Shown: piece after piece, positions 1 through 13,170 of the stretch | Layout of the letters: each line of letters opens with the position of its first letter | How positions within the stretch are numbered: position 1 is the stretch's first letter | Assembly: GCF_963924675.1 (NCBI RefSeq) | Contig: NC_089234.1 | Coordinates: forward strand, 62,407,588-62,471,587 | From: Phocoena phocoena | Taxonomy: Eukaryota > Chordata > Mammalia > Artiodactyla > Phocoenidae | Length of the DNA: 64,000 nucleotides | Direction: 5' to 3' | Made by a program: the position numbers and the translations under genes | The notes under the pieces: model-generated | Told to the model about the DNA's origin: nothing | Database searches by the model: none | What the model saw: only the letters and a program-made list of their open reading frames with translations

Positions 1-485
1 GAACAATTTTAAGAGAAACATTGAAAAAAATCAATCATAATCCTGTCACTCTACATCAGGAACTTTTTTGTGTGAGTTACATTTGTTAATTTTGTCCATG
101 TGTAATTAGAGTCTACCATCTTGTTTCCTGCTTATTTTCATTCCACTTAAAACATTTCCCTGTGTAAACAGTTTTTCATCATCATCTTTATCATTATATG
201 GTTTTATGATTGCATGATAATCTAAAAAGATAAAATAGTAAGTTTACTTAACTGTTTTGATGGAAACCATTCTAAACTGCAATACAAAAAGATGTCCCCA
301 TCCCTTTTCCCTAAAGATGCATGGATATTTATGTTTCTATTCGGAAGGGCTAGGCTACTTTTGGGAGGCCAGTCAGAGAAATACCAGGTGCTCAGGGAAT
401 TAATTTACTGTCCAGCCTAGAGACACATTTTTAAAAAAGTTTTTCATTCCAAAAGCAAGTTTGGAATTTTGTTACAGAAACTTTG

Positions 486-542
486 GAGAGAGGGGGAGAG
501 AGGGAGAGAGAGAGTGCGGCGAGAGGAGAGAGGAGAGAGGAG

Positions 543-583
<41 letters not shown>

Positions 584-607
584 GAGAAAGAGAGAGAGAG
601 AGAGAGA
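486..607. repeat. (GA)n simple repeat
   Basis: About 120 bp of GAGAGA with GGAGA and GCGGC variants. It creates spurious open frames on both strands rich in Glu/Arg or Ser/Leu. There is no gene. Confidence 0.95.
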
Positions 608-779
608 AACATCAGCCTTAATTTCACCATAGATACTACCACTGTAGTATTTCTTTCCACTTTGTTTTTTCTATTAGTACCCTTCCCCCTCAATCAGGTT
701 ACTTTTCTTTCCTTGTCTTTTGTCTTAAAAAGTACAGAATACATGAATACATTCTTACTGTAAAAGATTAAAATAATTA

Positions 780-1330
780 TTAAGTGGAGAAGAAACAATA
801 AAGCCCTCCTTCATTCTAGCACACGAGTCTCCCCTCCCTTTAGAGGTTAATTACTGTTAAATATTCTGTGAGCATAATTCCAATTTTATTTCTTTGTAGC
901 TACATACATATAAGTACATATACAGTTATTTTCTTTTTACAAGTAACATCATCTCTCTGATGTTCTATGACTTGCTTTTTCAATTCACAATGTATCTTAG
1001 AGCTAGCTTCACATTAGTACTACATTATTCTCTTTAATATCCATTTAATATTCTACAGAAGGGATTATGCCAGAAGTTTTAAATGTTTCCTCTACTGATG
1101 GAAATTTAGATTTGTTTCTATTTTTTTCTGTAACAGTATTACAGTGAATACTCTTGTGTGTTCCTTTTTGAAACATGTGAAAATTTCTCTGTGGTAGTTT
1201 CCTTTCAGTTGAATTTCAACTTCACTTAATAGATATGTTAAAAAGTTTGAGAGATGTTGCCAAACTGTCTTGAATTATATCCTTTCTAATAGTATATTAG
1301 AGTATCTGTTTCCTTTTATTCTTGTCAATT
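780..1330 (-). mobile_element. L1 LINE remnant (antisense)
   Basis: AT-rich sequence resembling old L1 3' regions read backwards: AAATAAAGCC-type text, then a stretch resembling ACATACATATAAGTACATAT and a CTTGCTTTTTCAATTCACAA-like segment. Diverged and identified by eye only. Confidence 0.5.
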
Positions 1331-1399
1331 TAATATTATAAAACAAAATTTTTTGATAATCTGATTGGGAATGCTTTATTATTGTTTTAATTCGTATTT

Positions 1400-1960
1400 C
1401 TTTGCATTTTGGTAGATCTGGCTTCTTTCACATAGCATAATGTTTTCAGTATTCACCCATGTTGTAGCATGGATCAGTGCTTCATTCCTTTTTTTTGATT
1501 GAATAATATTCCATTATATAGATACATCACATTCAGTTTATCCATTCATCAGTTGATGGACATTTGGCTTGTTTATACTTTTTTACTATTATGAGTAATG
1601 CTACTACAAACATTAGTGTACAAGTTTTTGTGTGAACATATGTTTTCGATTCTTTTAGGTATATTCCTGGGAGTGAAAATGCTGGGTCATTTGGTAACTC
1701 TGTGCTTAACTTTTTGAGCAACTAACGTACTGTTTTCCAAAGTGGCTGTACCATTTTGCATTCCCATTAGCAGTTTATTAGGGTTCCACTTTTCCTGCAT
1801 CCTTGTCACCACTTACAGTTACCCATCTTACTACAGACATCTTAGTGGGTGTGAAGTGTTGTCTCATTGTGTGGTTTGCATTTCTATGCACATACCAGAA
1901 CTGTCTTCTTTTTCCTTTTTTTTTTCCTGGAGTACACCTTCTAGTAATAATTACAATGAG
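1400..1960 (-). mobile_element. L1M-type LINE 3' remnant (antisense)
   Basis: It reads as the reverse complement of the common L1M 3' region. TTTATCCATTCATCAGTTGATGG is followed by ACATTTGGCTTG, a GAGTAATGCTACTACAAACA block, GCTGGGTCATTTGGTAA and a TTTTCCAAAGTGGCTGTACC block. A sense-oriented relative lies at 45805-46235. Confidence 0.75.
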
Positions 1961-2104
1961 AGTTCATGGCCTAAGAAATATTCTGAGTCCTGCACATCTG
2001 AACATGTCTTTATTTTTTTCTAATACTAGAATAATAGTTTGATTGGATATAAAATTTAGGTTCAAAATTATTGTCTCAACACTTTGAAATTATTCCTACA
2101 TTGT

Positions 2105-2560
2105 CTTCTTTTTAAATACATTTTTTGTAATAATTTCAAAGAAAAATTATAGTATAAAGAGCTCCTGCATACCCTTCACCCAGATTTACCAACTGTTTGC
2201 ATTTTCCCACATTTGTTTTATTATTTTTATCTTTATCCCTTTCCATTTTTTTCTGAACTATTTGAGAATTGTAGCTATCCTTCCCCTTTGCTTTTAAGTA
2301 CTTCAGTGTGTATTTTCTAAGGGCAAGAATATTCGCTCCTATAACTACAATACCATTGTAAAAACAGAAAATTTAACATTGATACAATACTATTTAAGCC
2401 TCAGACCATATTCAAATGTTTCCAATTGCCCTATAATGAATTTTATATAGCTTTTTTTTTTTTTTTTCCTGGCTCAGGATCCACTTAGTTCTCATGTCTC
2501 TTTAATCTTTATTCTTCATTATTCTGGATCAGTTCCTCGGTCTTTGTTTTTTGTGACACC
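2105..2560 (-). mobile_element. L1 LINE remnant (antisense)
   Basis: It contains the recognisable old L1 text AGAGCTCCTGCATACCCTTC followed by ACCCAGATTTACCAAC, and later GGATCCACTTAGTTCTCATG. Together with the two preceding pieces it makes 0.8-2.6 kb a mosaic of antisense L1. Confidence 0.6.
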
Positions 2561-5500
2561 GATATTTTTGAAGAGTCCAGGCCCCTGTTTTTGTTGAATC
2601 TCTCTCTATTTACATTGTATTCTTACACCCAGTATTGGTAGTGAGAATCTGGAGGTGGAGGGACTGAATGAGACTGGATTTAACTCAGCATGACCCATCC
2701 TCACTCTCGAAGAGCCCGGGAGGTAAACAGTCTACTTCTGCAATATTTGGTGCTTAGACTCTTCAAGGCCTGTTCAAGCTCAGAATCCCTGGAGATGGCA
2801 TTTACCAGCTCATTTGGGGGAATTTACTGTTCTCTCAAATAGAGCATGAGCTGGGAAAGAGATCTCTATGTGTTGGTGCTATCCAAACCAATCTCTCCTC
2901 AGTTCCCACCTTACAAATTTTGTCTCTGAGAGGTAGTACACTGACTGTTTTCAACCACACTTACAGCTGTCAACGACAACTCTAGTCATATCATATAAAA
3001 ATACCAGTGACCACAATGGATGTCCAGGTATCACTGTAGGTCACCATAGTATCAGAAGAGATTTTTGAGTTCCGTGATTTCACTTTTTTGGAGAAGTAGA
3101 GGCTTTGGGAGAATAAGAGCTAGTGCAGGCCACATCCCTTGTTAGTGTCACAGCCCCATCTTGAATGAATATTCTGATTTATTATTTAAACTTGAAATTC
3201 AGCAATCCTGAGGAAACCGCTGTTCATCTGTGGCAAGAATATTACGGTGACCACTTAAATTAAATTAATATTAGAAAAAAGCGGAGGGGGTGGGGGACTA
3301 AGATGATGTGAATTTGCCAGCCAGATTAAAAAGGCCAGGTGGGTGATATGCATAAAACATCATTGGAGGGGGCTTTATGAGTTCTAAAAAGAGAGACTGC
3401 AATTCATTCTGCTAAGAGCATCTTAACTGTCAGCGCATTGAATTAAGGGGCCAGTAGCAAAGAGGGCCTTCCTAGTTAAGTCACAAGTGTGAAGAGTCAG
3501 GGGTCTTTAATTCAGAGGGAAAACTCTAGCCATATAAACGTAGAGATTTATTCCTTATGCAGTGATGAGTGCTATGAGACCCAGGGTCAACATCCTCCAC
3601 TACATCTGCTTTTGATAAGCTCTGCTGAGTTAGTTATTTATGTCAAGAGTTCTTAGCCCCAAGCTAAATGGGAGTGGGGGTGGGGTGACAATGAACAGGG
3701 AGAGGGGGAGGGCCCAGAGCTCACAGGGGTCAGAAGGTTAATGCTCAGATATGGGGCTCCATCAATATCTGTTCAAGGGTTATCCTGATTACACTTTTAC
3801 CAGCATAAGGTACAAGTTGAAAATGATCATGGGTTTTAATGTTGGTGAAATAAGTCTGGGTATTAAATAAAGCAGAGTATTGCTTTACAGTTGTAAAAAA
3901 TATTTTTGTGTTTCCGTGGAAAACTATGTTTCATCTACAGCCTATCCTTCTGGGTTATCAGATTCTAGGCCTGTTCACTGTCTTTGCAACACCTTGTAAG
4001 TTGTAGGTGATGGACAGATATGTATATTCTGTCCTGATAGTAATAATGGGCTTTGCTTCCTTTGTAATTCAGCTCAACATTCCATTAGTCTACATAAATA
4101 TGTACATTTTAAACTTTTCCTCTGGACTGGTTAAAACGATGGTGTGGTTCCCTCATCATATAAGTAAAATCTTTAACATGTGTTCATTTTTATATCTGTA
4201 TGAGCGTCATGATTTTACCTTTTTCTCAATTTTAACAGAAAATCCTTCTGTAGCCTGATTGCTTGTGAAAAAGTTCAGCCACTCCCCTTTTCTGTGTCTT
4301 TCTGAGATTTGGTTACGCAGATCAGCTCTCTGGCACTTTTAAACACCAGTCATGTAAAACAAGAACAAAACACAGATGAAACCTTTTTTTCTTTTTTTTT
4401 TAAATGCTGTTTTCTGCACTGTTGGGTTTAATCATTAGAAATCACAGGACTATATATCTAAAGTACTTATCTATTTTACCACTTTTGCATCAAGGAGCTG
4501 ATAGAAGTTTGGGGGTGGCGGGAGGATGGTGGAAAAGAAAATGTCAGGAAACAGAAAACAGAGAGGTACTTTTACATGCTTCATCCCTGTGTGACCATTT
4601 CAGATCAGGAAGGGTTTCTGGTCACATTTAATGGCAGAGCCAGACCTGGAACTCTTATCTCCTGGATTGTACTTCTGCTCTGCTCTTTGGAAAAGGAGGG
4701 GAGAGGTAGACGTTTTTACTTTTAGAAGCCCCTCACTCAGACCCCCGAACTGTTCAATGCAATGGCTGTATTTCCGATGCCTTATTTTGAAGACGGAGGG
4801 CTGGTACATAGGTGACAAGGTGAATGAAGCAAGTTCCCTCTCACCCGCCTTCCGCGAGCATCATCTTGAACAGCAGGCACAGAGGGAGGGGCCACAGCCC
4901 CAGAGAAGGTCCTGGATGGTCCTTTTATCCCAAGCTGTCTTTCTCATGAGCTGGAGAGACCATGATGTTGAGTCACAAAAATTCTGTCTCTCAGATACAC
5001 AAGGAGGGGACTGGAGATGATCTCAAAGGCTTGTTTCTACTCTGACATGGTAGGAAGCCAAGGTCAAGCCTTTTGGTCAGCTGAAGTGGGAAGCACCCTG
5101 CTATTCATCATGGCTTGCTTTTGAATTGTGTAGCTTCAGTTTGGTCATCCACAAAGGGTAAGATGGCATTTCTCAGCTTTGATGGAATTACATGCAGGAT
5201 TTCTTGCCCACTTGGGATGGATTGTCAATTCCAGGTCATTTGACTGTATTTCTGCCTTGGTAGAAGTCTTCTTCATGCGATGTTAGACACCGATGAAGAA
5301 ATTTTGGTCAAACCAAGAACGTATTCAAAGTTTGAGTATTTCATTCAAAATTGTTGAAATTTATTTCTTCCCTAAATGCTCTTAAAGCTAATAAAATAAT
5401 TATGGTTATTAATCACGGGTCTTATACATATCAATGGAAAAAGTTAACTTCACATTCCATTTCTTGTTAGTTTTGTCCCCAAATAGAATTTAAGCAAAAT

Positions 5501-8500
5501 AAAATATTAAACAGAAATCTCCCTTATGTAAAATGTTTATACTCCAGCCAGTTGGCATAATGAAAGTTAAGGTTTAGTAATTCCATGTGCATCTGCTACC
5601 TTTCAAATTTTAAAAACAACTGTGGCAGCTGTTTTCATTTTTAGATGAAGCGCCAAGAGGTTAAGTGACTTAGCCAGTCTCACATCTGCTAATGAAAGAG
5701 TCAGAACTAAAACCCACTCTCCTGAGCCCTAATCCTTTCCTCTTTATATGATACCATCTTACTTCCATTAGCTAGGAATGAAGGCTCCCTTTAATCATGA
5801 AGCTCTTTTTCCCTTCTGAGAGATGTTAAAGGTATATAATTTCTGGGGAAAAAAAAAAAAAAAAAGAACAAGATGTAGATGATTTGTAATTTATTACTTA
5901 GATCAACTTCCATTTTAGAAAAGACAAAAAGAAAATATATAATTCACATATACATCTTTTACAATGGAAAGTATTTACACCATAGATATTAAGTACAAAA
6001 TATCGTATAAAACTCTAGGATGACACAGACAGGAAGGACCACAGTTTTGGCAGGGGGTTTTCTGGCGCTTTTTTTCCTTACGCGTTTAAGTGCATTAGGC
6101 TAACCATTTTGCTGATTTAGGCAGTTACTGTTTCATCTTTTTAGCTTGATGGCCTCTCCAAGAGAGCCTTTGCTTAGAATAATTAGTCATTGAGCTTCCC
6201 ACATCACTCTCTTGGGTTCACCTTTGAGCCTTAGGACACTGTGGTTCAGGCCATTGGCCCTTGTGGGCTTCCAGGGGGTAGGGCTTTCTACTTAAAAGAG
6301 TAGCTGTACTCATTTGCTAAAATCCTACCCACATCTGGGAGTAGCAAAGCTACATTTCAAGGAATAGGCTCATTGGCTCAGCTACATTTTTCGGTAGAGA
6401 GTATTCCAGTTGCAAAGAATATCCAGCTTTGCACTTTATGGGACCCAGGACCAGAAAGGGCTGTCACTTACTGCACCACTGCAGGACTGGGACCGAAACG
6501 GGGTCTTCTGACCCCCTCTCAGGGCCCTTACCCTGCTGTCACAGTGGCTGGGATGGAGTTACTCAGAATGCCAGGTTGTGGCCTGCCTAGGTGTGGCAAA
6601 GTGGGAGGCAAGGGGCTTCAAACAGATGTGGGTATGGGTTAGCCGGGGGCTCTGCCCTCTACTTCAGGACGCCTAAGAAGCCACTTGTGAAGCCATCTAG
6701 TCGTGGGTCCTTAGGCACATCCCGGCCACCTGGGATGTTTTCCCTGTGGTTCACCTGTAGCCTGGAAGTTACTGAAATGGAGCGAAGGCCCCACTGCCAA
6801 GGCAGAAAGCTGTCTTTGACCCGGTATGATCGGGCCTTGGCAAATTGAATCACAGGAGATTAAAAATCAAAGTCAGAAATGGGAAGGACAGAACAATCCA
6901 GCAGAGAAACGAGTTTTGTAGAAATAGCACCTGAGAGTGAGAAGAAGACCATATAGGTAGTGTTTAAAAGAACTGATAGTCTTTTAATGTCAGTATCTAC
7001 CAGAGAGCTGGCTCACTGCTTAAGCAAAGTGCTTTCCTATGTCTACCAACCCAGAATACTAACATAATTCCAAAATATCAAAGGTGATTAGAAAAATAAA
7101 GAGTGCGCCAGAAAAAATAGCCAAAATTAAGAATGATAAAAGAATAATAGTGATAATGATCACAATTTAAAAAGAGGCAGTACTTAAAATACCAAGATAT
7201 AACAGAAGATATTTACACGTATGAAGTGAGCCGCAGCACAGAGTATATCAGTGGGTGTGTAAGGTTGAAACATTTCTGAAATCATCTGAAGGTTGTGAGA
7301 AGCAAAAGAAACTCTGTTCCATTATCAAGCTCATCATGGAGATAAAACACTGTGCATTTAAACCTTGTACCCCAAATGTACCAAGTCACAAGTCAAAAAA
7401 AAGCTTAAATGAAAGTGTAAAATTAACAAATGCATAAAATCCAATTGCTTCCATAAACAGGCTGGAAAGATCAGCCTGGGATTGCAGTGGAAGTGTGCAA
7501 AGTCCAGTTAGGCAGAAAGGTAATGCTGGGAATAAGGGAATCAGGCATTTTGCCCTTCATGGTTTTTTTTCCTGGTAAAATGGCATTTTTGCTGAATCGC
7601 TGGAATATGATATGAGATTCTATATCATATCTATATCTATTCTACATTCTATAATGTTTCTTATAAAGGAAGCTTTCAGACTTAAATTGGAATAATTAAA
7701 ATTCTTTGGAGACTTTTTTTTAGATCATGAATGTAAAAGGTCATGGTGCTAGGTGGAGTCTGGCTATCGGAGAAAAGTAGGATCTGAGGCACAGGGATTC
7801 TGCCCAGAAGTGGTCCCTGTGGTCAGTAGAGAGAGGCCAAGGTTGAAGCTAAGGCCTTGGGCTGTCATGCTCTGGGGTTACCACCCTCCACTGAATGCCT
7901 TTGTGAGGCTGGTGGCAGAAGCCTAAGAGGCCCCAGGTCCCCAGCGCCCCAGGAAGGCGTCTTCCTCCACGGGCAGTGCTGTGGATGGATGGGCTGTGAG
8001 CTGTGAGCACTGACGTTCAGAAATGCACTTGCTCTGAAGAGCCCAATGTGAGTGCCTCAGGAGTTGGTAAGGGATGCCCGCATGAGTAGCTACTTCAGAA
8101 AACTTCAGCTGGAGAAACCAGACTTCTTCTAGGGCCTCCGTCCAAGTGGGGACCTGCTTGCTTTATGATTAGGTTAACGTTTGGACAGGGGGACTGGAGA
8201 CTGTGTCCCAACAGAGAGCCAGCTAATTCCTCCGAGTCTGTGTGCCAGGGAACAGCACATTTCTTGGCCAGTTGGTATAGTTAAACGTTGTTCTCTTCTG
8301 CCTCAACCCCTGCTGGGCAGGGGTTTGGAAGACACATGTTTTTACATGGTCCACGCACAGTCATATTCCCAGAGACATCACTTCGTCCTGCGTGAACCTG
8401 CAGTAACGCCTTCCAGTAGCACATAAGACACAGCTGCTACTTTCTCTTAAACACAATTATACACCCCTTTGGCCATAGGACAACAACAGAGCCACTTAGC

Positions 8501-8937
8501 GATTTACCTTCTTACATTGATCATTCTGGAGCACACACTGAACTTTAATGGCCATGGTGGCAGGAACCCTGCAGACCCCCCTGCTCATTCATGGGAAACA
8601 CTGAGGGTCTTTCATGAAGGTCTTGGATGGCCGTGGAACGGGCTGGCTTGCTTTTGGCTAAGCTATAAACCAGAGTCGGTTTTTAAGAAAAAGACCAGCT
8701 CTTATGACTTCTGCCACAAATACTTGGCACTGGGTTTCTCTGAACGTCTCATCATGTATTAGAGACCTCATCCCAGATTCCAGCAATTCATGCATGGAAG
8801 GAAACCAAGTGGGTTCCCAAAGGAAAAGGAAAAAATCGGCACAGGGAATTGTCGCCCCTCCTTGTCCAAAACAACTTTCCACCCAGGTTCAGCGGGGAGG
8901 GAGTGTTTCTGAACCCAGGCTTGAGCCAGAGCCCCTC
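2561..8937. other. Intergenic, no gene recognised
   Basis: Downstream flank of COL13A1. I see a poly-A tract at 5850-5866, possible MIR remnants near 4540-4700 and 5600-5760, and AT-rich stretches at 7050-7450. Open frames are all under 130 codons and show no family pattern or splice context. Nothing supports a coding or RNA gene. Confidence 0.6.
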
Positions 8938-9297
8938 TTTTTTTTTTTTTTTTTTTTTTTTTATAAATTCATTTATTTTTGCCTGCGTTGGGTCTTTGTT
9001 GCTACGCGCAGGCTTTCTCTAGTTGGGGCGAGCGGGGGCTACTCTTCCTTGCGGTGTGCGGGCTTTTCATTGCAGTGGCTTCTCTTGTTGTGGAGCATGG
9101 GCTTTAGGTGTGCGGGCTTCAGTAGCTGTGGCACGTGGGCTCAGTAGCTGTGGCTCACAGGCTCTAGAGCGCAGGCTCAGTAGTTGTGGCACACGGGCTT
9201 CGCTGCTCCACGGCATGTGGGATCTTCCTGGAGGGAGTGAACCCTTGTCTCCTGCATTGGCAGGCGATTCTTAACCACTGTGCCACCAGGGATGCCC
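8938..9297 (-). mobile_element. tRNA-derived SINE (CHR/ART2-like), full length
   Basis: The plus strand starts with a 23-nt poly-T (the A tail reversed), continues through the long CTGCGTTGGGTC-type body, and ends with CCACTGTGCCACCAGGGATG, the tRNA-like head reversed. The short sequence CCCCTCTTT before the tail (about 8933-8941) recurs after the head (9302-9310) and is the target-site duplication. Confidence 0.85.
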
Positions 9298-9310
9298 CGA
9301 ACCCCTCTTT

Positions 9311-11159
9311 AAATTAGAAAACATAGATACCCACATGGTTAAAAACCAAACCAAACCAAACCAATCCCTGATAGGCATAAGGAAAAATGCATTTGATCTG
9401 TTGAAATCAGCAAACAAGCTATTGAATTATGGGATCACAGAATATTACATCTAGTCTCACCCTTTCATCTTAAGGGTGAGGAAACGGAAACTCTGCGCCA
9501 TAGCCTGCCGCCTTCCTCTGGAGAAGCGGTGTGTCGCAGGTCTATACTGAGAAGTTTCTCTGACTTATTGAACTTAAACCAGTAAAAAACCCTAGAGACT
9601 TTGCTTATGACCCTGAAACCAGAAAACAAAGAAAACAAAGCATTTCTTCACCAGTAGGTCCTAAAAACAATGTTTTATCAGACTCAGAATAGAAACCCGA
9701 AATGAAATAAAATAAAACAAAGGTGTGGCTTTCTCTCCTTATGGGGAACATAATAGGTGAATGATACATCTGTCAACGACTCTATTTAAATGAAAGGCAC
9801 TAGGAGAATTTGGTAGGAAAAAAAGCTGTCACACACATTGACCAGATTGCAGATCTTTCTCCCCAGGGGCCTCGTTTTGCAGCGCTGAGCTCAAATGAGC
9901 TAAAATGATGCTCATGGACTGAGCTGCGGGAAATGTGTGTGGGGGGGAAATGTGGGGGAGCTGGGGGGGTGGTCAGAGGATGGGGAGGGAGGCAGAAGGA
10001 AATGAGGATAGGAGAGCCGAGGGAGCCACCTGGTCTGAGGCTGAGGAGTGAATGGAGAGAGAACTGAAAAATGAAGAAAACAGGATGTGGGTGGATGCAA
10101 GGTAAGGCGGTGAGAAATCCTCAGGGGGCACCAAAAGGAAAGGCTGAGAAGACCGTCCAGGCTGAGAGGCTGAGGGGTCTTACCCCTTGCGGGGGTGCGG
10201 TCAGAGATTGATGAGAGGCCTTGGGAACCATTTGCGAAGGTGACAAAAGCAGCAAGAAGGTAGAAACCTTCCAGGCTCTCACCATCTGCTTACAAGGGGA
10301 GGAGAAACAAGCCCAGGGCACTGCAGGGATGTGGCGATGGGGCGCCATGGAGACCAGTGACGGACCTGGAGATAGGAGAGGTCCTGCCCATTGAAAGATG
10401 ACCTCTTTTTTGGTAAAAGGCACTAGGGTGTGACAGGGGTCCCTGCAGGGGTCAGGATGGGACAGCCTGCTGTTGGGGACACCTAGGGTGGGCACAGGGT
10501 GTAGGATGCTTCATTCCAGGAACTTAGCACCAGGTTGCCTTCACAGGAGGCGCTTTTGACCCAAAGGAGAGCTCGGAGGAAATAACTTTTAAAAGTCGTA
10601 GGAAAAATGCAACAGTTAGTAAAAAAAAAAAAGAGGACATCTCGCCTTAACATCAAAACAGAAATGCTAGGAAACTTAAACCATCAGCAAACTATATGCA
10701 GGTAATTTTTTTTCTTCCATAGAAAAGACCCACTGCCTGAAGTACGGATAGGTCCTTACCAAAAATAATTACCACAAGGAAAAAAAGTGGTTCATGAGCA
10801 CTTTTATCACTGAGGAATTACTCTTGGAAACCGTTTTTTCCTACTCCCTAATCTATATAGTCAGTCAGATAAGCTGTTGATCTTCATTACGCAACTCAGA
10901 AAATTAGGTTCTGACTCACTTTAAAAATACATTAAACCTTCAATTAACTGCACTGAAGTTTCCTGCAAGACACAGTGCAATTGAACTTCTTCTACTGAAA
11001 TACCAAGGTAATGATTGTTAAACTTAAGATGATAGATTGACTGCATGGGGAATCTCGGCCTCACCGTCCAAGAGGACACAGGTGGGGAGCAGAAGGGGGG
11101 CGGGGAAAAAAAGAAGTGGGGCAGGGCTGCTGGGGAGTTGGGTACAGGCCCAGAATCAG
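9311..11159. other. Intergenic, purine-rich, no gene recognised
   Basis: It holds a short MIR-like piece near 9440-9500 and a GA/GGGG-rich stretch at 9930-10100. No gene, RNA or intact element is recognised. Confidence 0.55.
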
Positions 11160-11171
11160 TAATACATCTTA

Positions 11172-11388
11172 GGGGCTTCCCTGGTGGCGCAGTGGTTGAG
11201 GGTCCGCCTGCCGATGCAGGGGGCGCGGGTTCGTGCCCCGGTCCGGGAGGATCCCACGTGCCGCAGAGCGGCTGGGCCCGTGAGCCATGGCCGCTGAGCC
11301 TGCGCGTCCGGAGCCTGTGCTCCGCAACGGGAGAGGCCACAGCAGTGAGAGACCCGCGTACCGCACACACACACACACAAATAATAAT
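11172..11388 (+). mobile_element. CHR-type tRNA-derived SINE (cetacean)
   Basis: It starts GGGGCTTCCCTGGTGGCGCA and runs through the box B-like GGGTTCGTGCC text to a CA/AAT-rich tail. AATACATCTTA before it (about 11161-11171) is repeated after the tail (about 11389-11399), so the element and its target duplication are intact. This family is the main pointer to a cetacean genome. Confidence 0.88.
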
Positions 11389-11399
11389 AATACATCTTA

Positions 11400-11547
11400 T
11401 TTTTTTGGCTGTTTTTCTGTGTTTTTGTTTTTGTTTTGGCCGCACTGCGCAGCTTGAGGGATCTTAGTTCCCTGACCAGGGATCGAACCCGTGCCCTCGG
11501 CAGTGAAAGCAAGGAGTCCTAACCACTGGACTGCCACGGAATTCCCA
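11400..11547 (-). mobile_element. tRNA-derived SINE, short form (antisense)
   Basis: The reversed T-rich tail is followed by GGATCTTAGTTCCCTGACCA, GGGATCGAACCCGTGCCC and CTAACCACTGGACTGCCA. It abuts the end of the plus-strand SINE, giving a tail-to-tail pair. Confidence 0.8.
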
Positions 11548-13153
11548 CTAACACACCTTATCTTGGAATCAGCAAAAGAGAAAAATCCTCATTCAACCAG
11601 GGATATGGGTAATTGGAATTTTAAGGAAAGATTAAAAAAAATTGCTGATTCTTCTCTTTTTAGGGAAAAGAAAAAAAAAACCTATGAACATTTAGGAAAT
11701 TTAGTTTTAAAAAGCAACTTTCTGGGGAGCAGGGACAGTCCACATCCATCCTGTCCGGCCCCCCCACCCCCCAGGTTGGCCACCATTTCCACATCTCCAT
11801 TATTCAGTGTCCATGTTGTTTGTCAAGCAGGCCCTCTGGTGTGGACACGAGAGGGCCTGCTCTGAACCTAATTTTGCCAGAAATTTTAATGAACCATATC
11901 TCAAGTGACTCCAGTTAATTGAGGTTTGGCTACAAAAAGCAAGGTTTTTCCCCCAACTGAATACTAACCATCTCTTTGTCTAACCTTTATACGGCCCTTT
12001 CCCGTGTTCCAGTTCCTTTCATGGAGATAGTCCTTCCATGGCGTGAGGTAGGCAGAACCTGCCCCAGGTTACAGATGACGGAGGGAGTGGAGGCTCAGAG
12101 CATGGGAAGCTCTTGCCCAAGGTTGCCCAGCCGGCCCCGGGCAGTCAGGTCCAGCATGCAGACCTCCTTCCTCCCAGGTCAGAGTGCTTCCCACTGGCTG
12201 GGGGAGCTGCAGGCACATTTATTTTGGCAGACTTTTGCAATAAAACACTTTGTCTTTGGAATGAGTGGAGTGCAAGAGAAATGTGTCTTAGCAGGCGATT
12301 TCACTGCATTTCTACAGTGAAGTGAGCCCAGGCACCAGCAGTTTCCTCTTTAAAAGGTGGCCATGATGGACCTGTCTTCCTCCAATGTTGTTGGTTCAGA
12401 GCTGGTGCTTTGCTGGCAGGTGACACAGACCGTTTGACTATATGCAGATGTCCAGGATCCTGTGAGTCATTGAAAGTCCTCAAATCCCTTCACTCATGTA
12501 TCATGTCATATAGGGATGCTTTTGATTTCTCTCGTGGCCCCAGGGATGGAAGGAGCATTGGGCGGCTGGTTAATTTGGCAGTAAAAACCCCGTGGTACCC
12601 ACCAAGCCTCTGCATATGGTGACCGAGGGGGAAGGAAGGCAGTGAAGGGTAATTTCCAGGCACTGTCCCTTCAACAATTTTGCTAAAGGATGAAGGTTTA
12701 TTCCAGGTCCTCTTGCAAATAGGTGGCTTGCTGCCTCTCTCCGTCGTTTCAGTACTGCAGACCAGATACGTGAGGCCCTTGGCCCTGAGGGCCAGCCCAG
12801 ACATCCAAGCTCATCGCCCAGAAGTGCTTGTGGGCTTCTCTCCTCTACTATACCGTTGTGCCTTCCTCTCGAAGACAAACGCTCTCTGCTTTTGCAGCTT
12901 GGTACGCTGGTCAGCTTATGACGTTTGAAAGAACCCAGGAAGTTAAAGGGTTAATCGTGGCAGCACCAAAGAAAGTTAAAGGAAATCTGTTGAGAATGAG
13001 CTGGGAAAGGTGACCGGCCTCTGGCCGCAGCCTCCTGGGGAGGCTTCCAAGGTCAGAGTGTGACAATGCTGGCGACCCCTTCTGCAGAGAGGTCTCTCAA
13101 AGATCCACGATTCTTCCCTGACCAAAGGGCATCCAGCGCCGTTGCGGTGCAGC

Positions 13154-13170
13154 AACAGCAGAGGGCGCTA
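13154..13170 (+). promoter_or_regulatory. CTCF-like motif
   Basis: The plus strand contains CAGCAGAGGGCGCTA, close to the CTCF core (CCASYAGRKGGCRSY). It is a motif match only, in a GC-rich stretch 4.4 kb beyond the gene's 3' end. Confidence 0.45.

Noticed and set aside
461..763. Glu/Arg-rich and Ser/Leu-rich open frames
   Set aside because: They are translations of the (GA)n tract.
11045..11512. Several frames rich in CGAQAP or LRSL peptides, repeated near 55287-55805 and 56466-57151
   Set aside because: They are translations of CHR-type SINEs. The shared peptides reflect the shared repeat.
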